Positions 13,481 to 14,528 of a stretch of DNA of 14,528 nt are shown here, piece after piece. Below the pieces are notes generated by a model, which saw nothing but the letters and a program-made list of their open reading frames with translations, did not search any database and had not been told where the DNA came from. The DNA is from DAOVRL01 sp964459805 (GTDB lineage: Bacteria > Planctomycetota > Phycisphaerae > Sedimentisphaerales > Anaerobacaceae): the NCBI GenBank assembly GCA_964459805.1, contig CAYWOD010000079.1, forward strand, positions 1-14,528, written 5' to 3'. The translations under genes were made by a program, and so were the position numbers. Each line of letters begins with the position of its first letter. Positions within the stretch are counted from its first letter, which is position 1.

Positions 13481-14528
13481 TTTCCAGCCCTCAGCGTTTT
13501 CCTACTCGTACCAACTGTCATTGCGAGTCCGCCCCAAGCGGACGCGGCAATCTCAATACTTTCTAATCCTTCCCTTTGTGTCCTCTGTGGCTGTCTTTTT
13601 GTCCAGTCATCCGTTCTTACGCCGTGATACGTCGTCAGGACATACTCAAATTCCATCTTTGACCTCGGCTCCAATTCCAGCGTGAACTTCACCGTGTCCA
13701 AGTCCTCTTTCTCAAATTTGCCGAACTGCCCGCTCTTTTTCAGGCCCCAGTACTGAGTGGGGAAGTTGCGCTTTATCTCGACCTTAACGGGAATCTCGCG
13801 GGTGTTTCTGACCTCAACCTTGAACGTGCGAATCTCGTCCCAGCCAGAAATGTTACCCCACCGGTCGAACCTGTAGTTCTTCGTCCTGAAATCCATCAGC
13901 ATCGGCTCGACGACAACGTTCGCAACCGCCCCGAGATTGAGCTCCACGTCCTCATCCACCGGAATATACTTAAACGAAGATTGCCCGGTATAAGATAAAT
14001 GCCCCTTGTCGCCGACGCCTCTATAGACCTTCAGCAGCCCGCCGGGAATAGGCGTCTCGCCTAATTCGTGTTCCTCATCATTCTTGAAACTGAGAAACCG
14101 AACCACGGCATTACCGTACCGCTCCTGCTCGAACTTATAGAGATTGACCACCGGCACCTGATCCACATCGAAGCTCAGCAGCCTCTTCGACCAGCCGGTC
14201 GGGATGGTCTCGGTCCCCTCAATCGTGTAGAGAAAGTACTCACTCAGGCCCTCCTTAGTGACTTGCTTGGCCTCCAACCGCTTCGAGAAAAGCACGCCTG
14301 TGAGCGGGATCTTCCCCAATGCCGGTACTCGCCTCTCACTAAGGCTAAGCATCTTGTCTGCTGCCTCCTTGGGGCCCACTCCAGGCCGATCATAAGGATA
14401 CTGCCTTCGCGCAAGATCAGCTATCTGATCGAGTATGTGGACCTTGCCGACAATCAACCGGGTCTGAGCGTTCTCGTAATCCTCGCCGCTGTTGTTGGTT
14501 ACCCGTACATAGCCCTGCAGCCGCATCG
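13477..14528 (-). CDS. DUF4139-like protein, tandem paralogue (N-terminus beyond window)
   Basis: The frame is open to the right edge, so the start is outside the window. At least 350 residues are visible, matching residues 140 to about 440 of the neighbouring 962-aa protein at most positions, for example 'KKEGLSEYFLYTIEGTETIP' against 'TKEGLSEYFLYTIEGTETIP'. The linker after 'RRQYPY' differs completely. The domain ends at 'YVLTTYHGVRTDDW', after which about 35 residues of arginine- and serine-rich tail are read from an interspersed repeat (13515-13556) and flanking sequence. That tail is unlikely to be part of the original protein. The first Met seen at 14526 is internal. Function is unknown; export is expected from the paralogue. 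Confidence 0.72.
   Translation of the reverse strand, partial: MRLQGYVRVTNNSGEDYENAQTRLIVGKVHILDQIADLARRQYPYDRPGVGPKEAADKMLSLSERRVPALGKIPLTGVLFSKRLEAKQVTKEGLSEYFLYTIEGTETIPTGWSKRLLSFDVDQVPVVNLYKFEQERYGNAVVRFLSFKNDEEHELGETPIPGGLLKVYRGVGDKGHLSYTGQSSFKYIPVDEDVELNLGAVANVVVEPMLMDFRTKNYRFDRWGNISGWDEIRTFKVEVRNTREIPVKVEIKRNFPTQYWGLKKSGQFGKFEKEDLDTVKFTLELEPRSKMEFEYVLTTYHGVRTDDWTKRQPQRTQREGLESIEIAASAWGGLAMTVGTSRKTLRAGK
13515..13556. repeat. Interspersed palindromic repeat (CATTGCGAG...GCAATCTC type)
   Basis: ATTGC (13520-13524) pairs with GCAAT (13547-13551), and GTCCGC (13527-13532) pairs with GCGGAC (13538-13543) around a CCCAA loop. The borders TGTCATTGCGAG and GCAATCTC are those of a palindromic repeat seen many times in environmental bacterial genomes and often mis-translated as protein. 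Here it is read in the frame of the 13477-14528 gene. Next to it, 13572-13602 (on the - strand CAGCCACAGAGGACACAAAG) also looks like repeated intergenic sequence. Confidence 0.6.

Overview
The window reads as chromosomal DNA from an anaerobic or facultative bacterium, most likely a planctomycete (Phycisphaerae/Sedimentisphaerales-like). That placement is an inference from the right half: Tat-exported proteins, a SASA-type esterase, LamG-like fragments, and large secreted proteins carrying Fn3-like, jelly-roll and DUF1349-like modules ending in a 'KIYIDDIRLYPPR' strand. No rRNA or marker gene is present to confirm it.

Left block (1-7350, + strand). The 3' end of an unidentified gene and a terminator (117-152) precede a roughly 320-base regulatory region. 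This region holds an 8+8 bp dyad, a 13-bp direct repeat spaced by 21 bp, a second terminator (346-376) and a full match to the sigma-54 -24/-12 promoter (383-397). Then follows one compact operon: a double-receiver protein, a soluble receiver-histidine kinase hybrid, the four subunits of a group 3b-like NAD(P)-linked [NiFe] hydrogenase in the order beta-gamma-delta-alpha (hydBGDA), the endopeptidase that matures the large subunit, and a stand-alone receiver. Genes overlap or lie within about 12 bases, except for 48 bases before the last. The layout suggests that a cytoplasmic phosphorelay and a sigma-54 activator control, or respond to, a soluble H2/NAD(P)H enzyme. The proximal Fe-S cluster motif of the small subunit is CxxD rather than CxxC.

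Middle block (7418-10132, - strand). This is an exported-protein region with visible decay: a Tat-exported C_GCAxxG_C_C-type cysteine protein, a truncated secreted LamG-like protein, a Tat-protein pseudogene with an in-frame amber codon, frame change and truncation, and an intact secreted SASA-family esterase.

Boundary (10169-10591). A stretch without a convincing protein gene holds a 12-bp LacI-type palindrome, a nested inverted repeat, a 14-bp palindrome, and the 3' part of a tRNA-Phe (anticodon arm to discriminator) followed by a + strand terminator. A tRNA 3' remnant that keeps its terminator is the expected distal attachment site of a tRNA-integrating element. If so, the element lies to the left and may include the esterase/pseudogene block and perhaps the hydrogenase operon.

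Right block (10592-14528, - strand). Two tandem paralogues carry a DUF4139-like domain. The upstream one runs off the right edge and ends in a tail partly encoded by an interspersed palindromic repeat. The downstream one (962 aa) has gained a C-terminal Fn3-like plus jelly-roll region in which a DUF1349-like domain appears to be nested. The two are coupled by an ATGA overlap.
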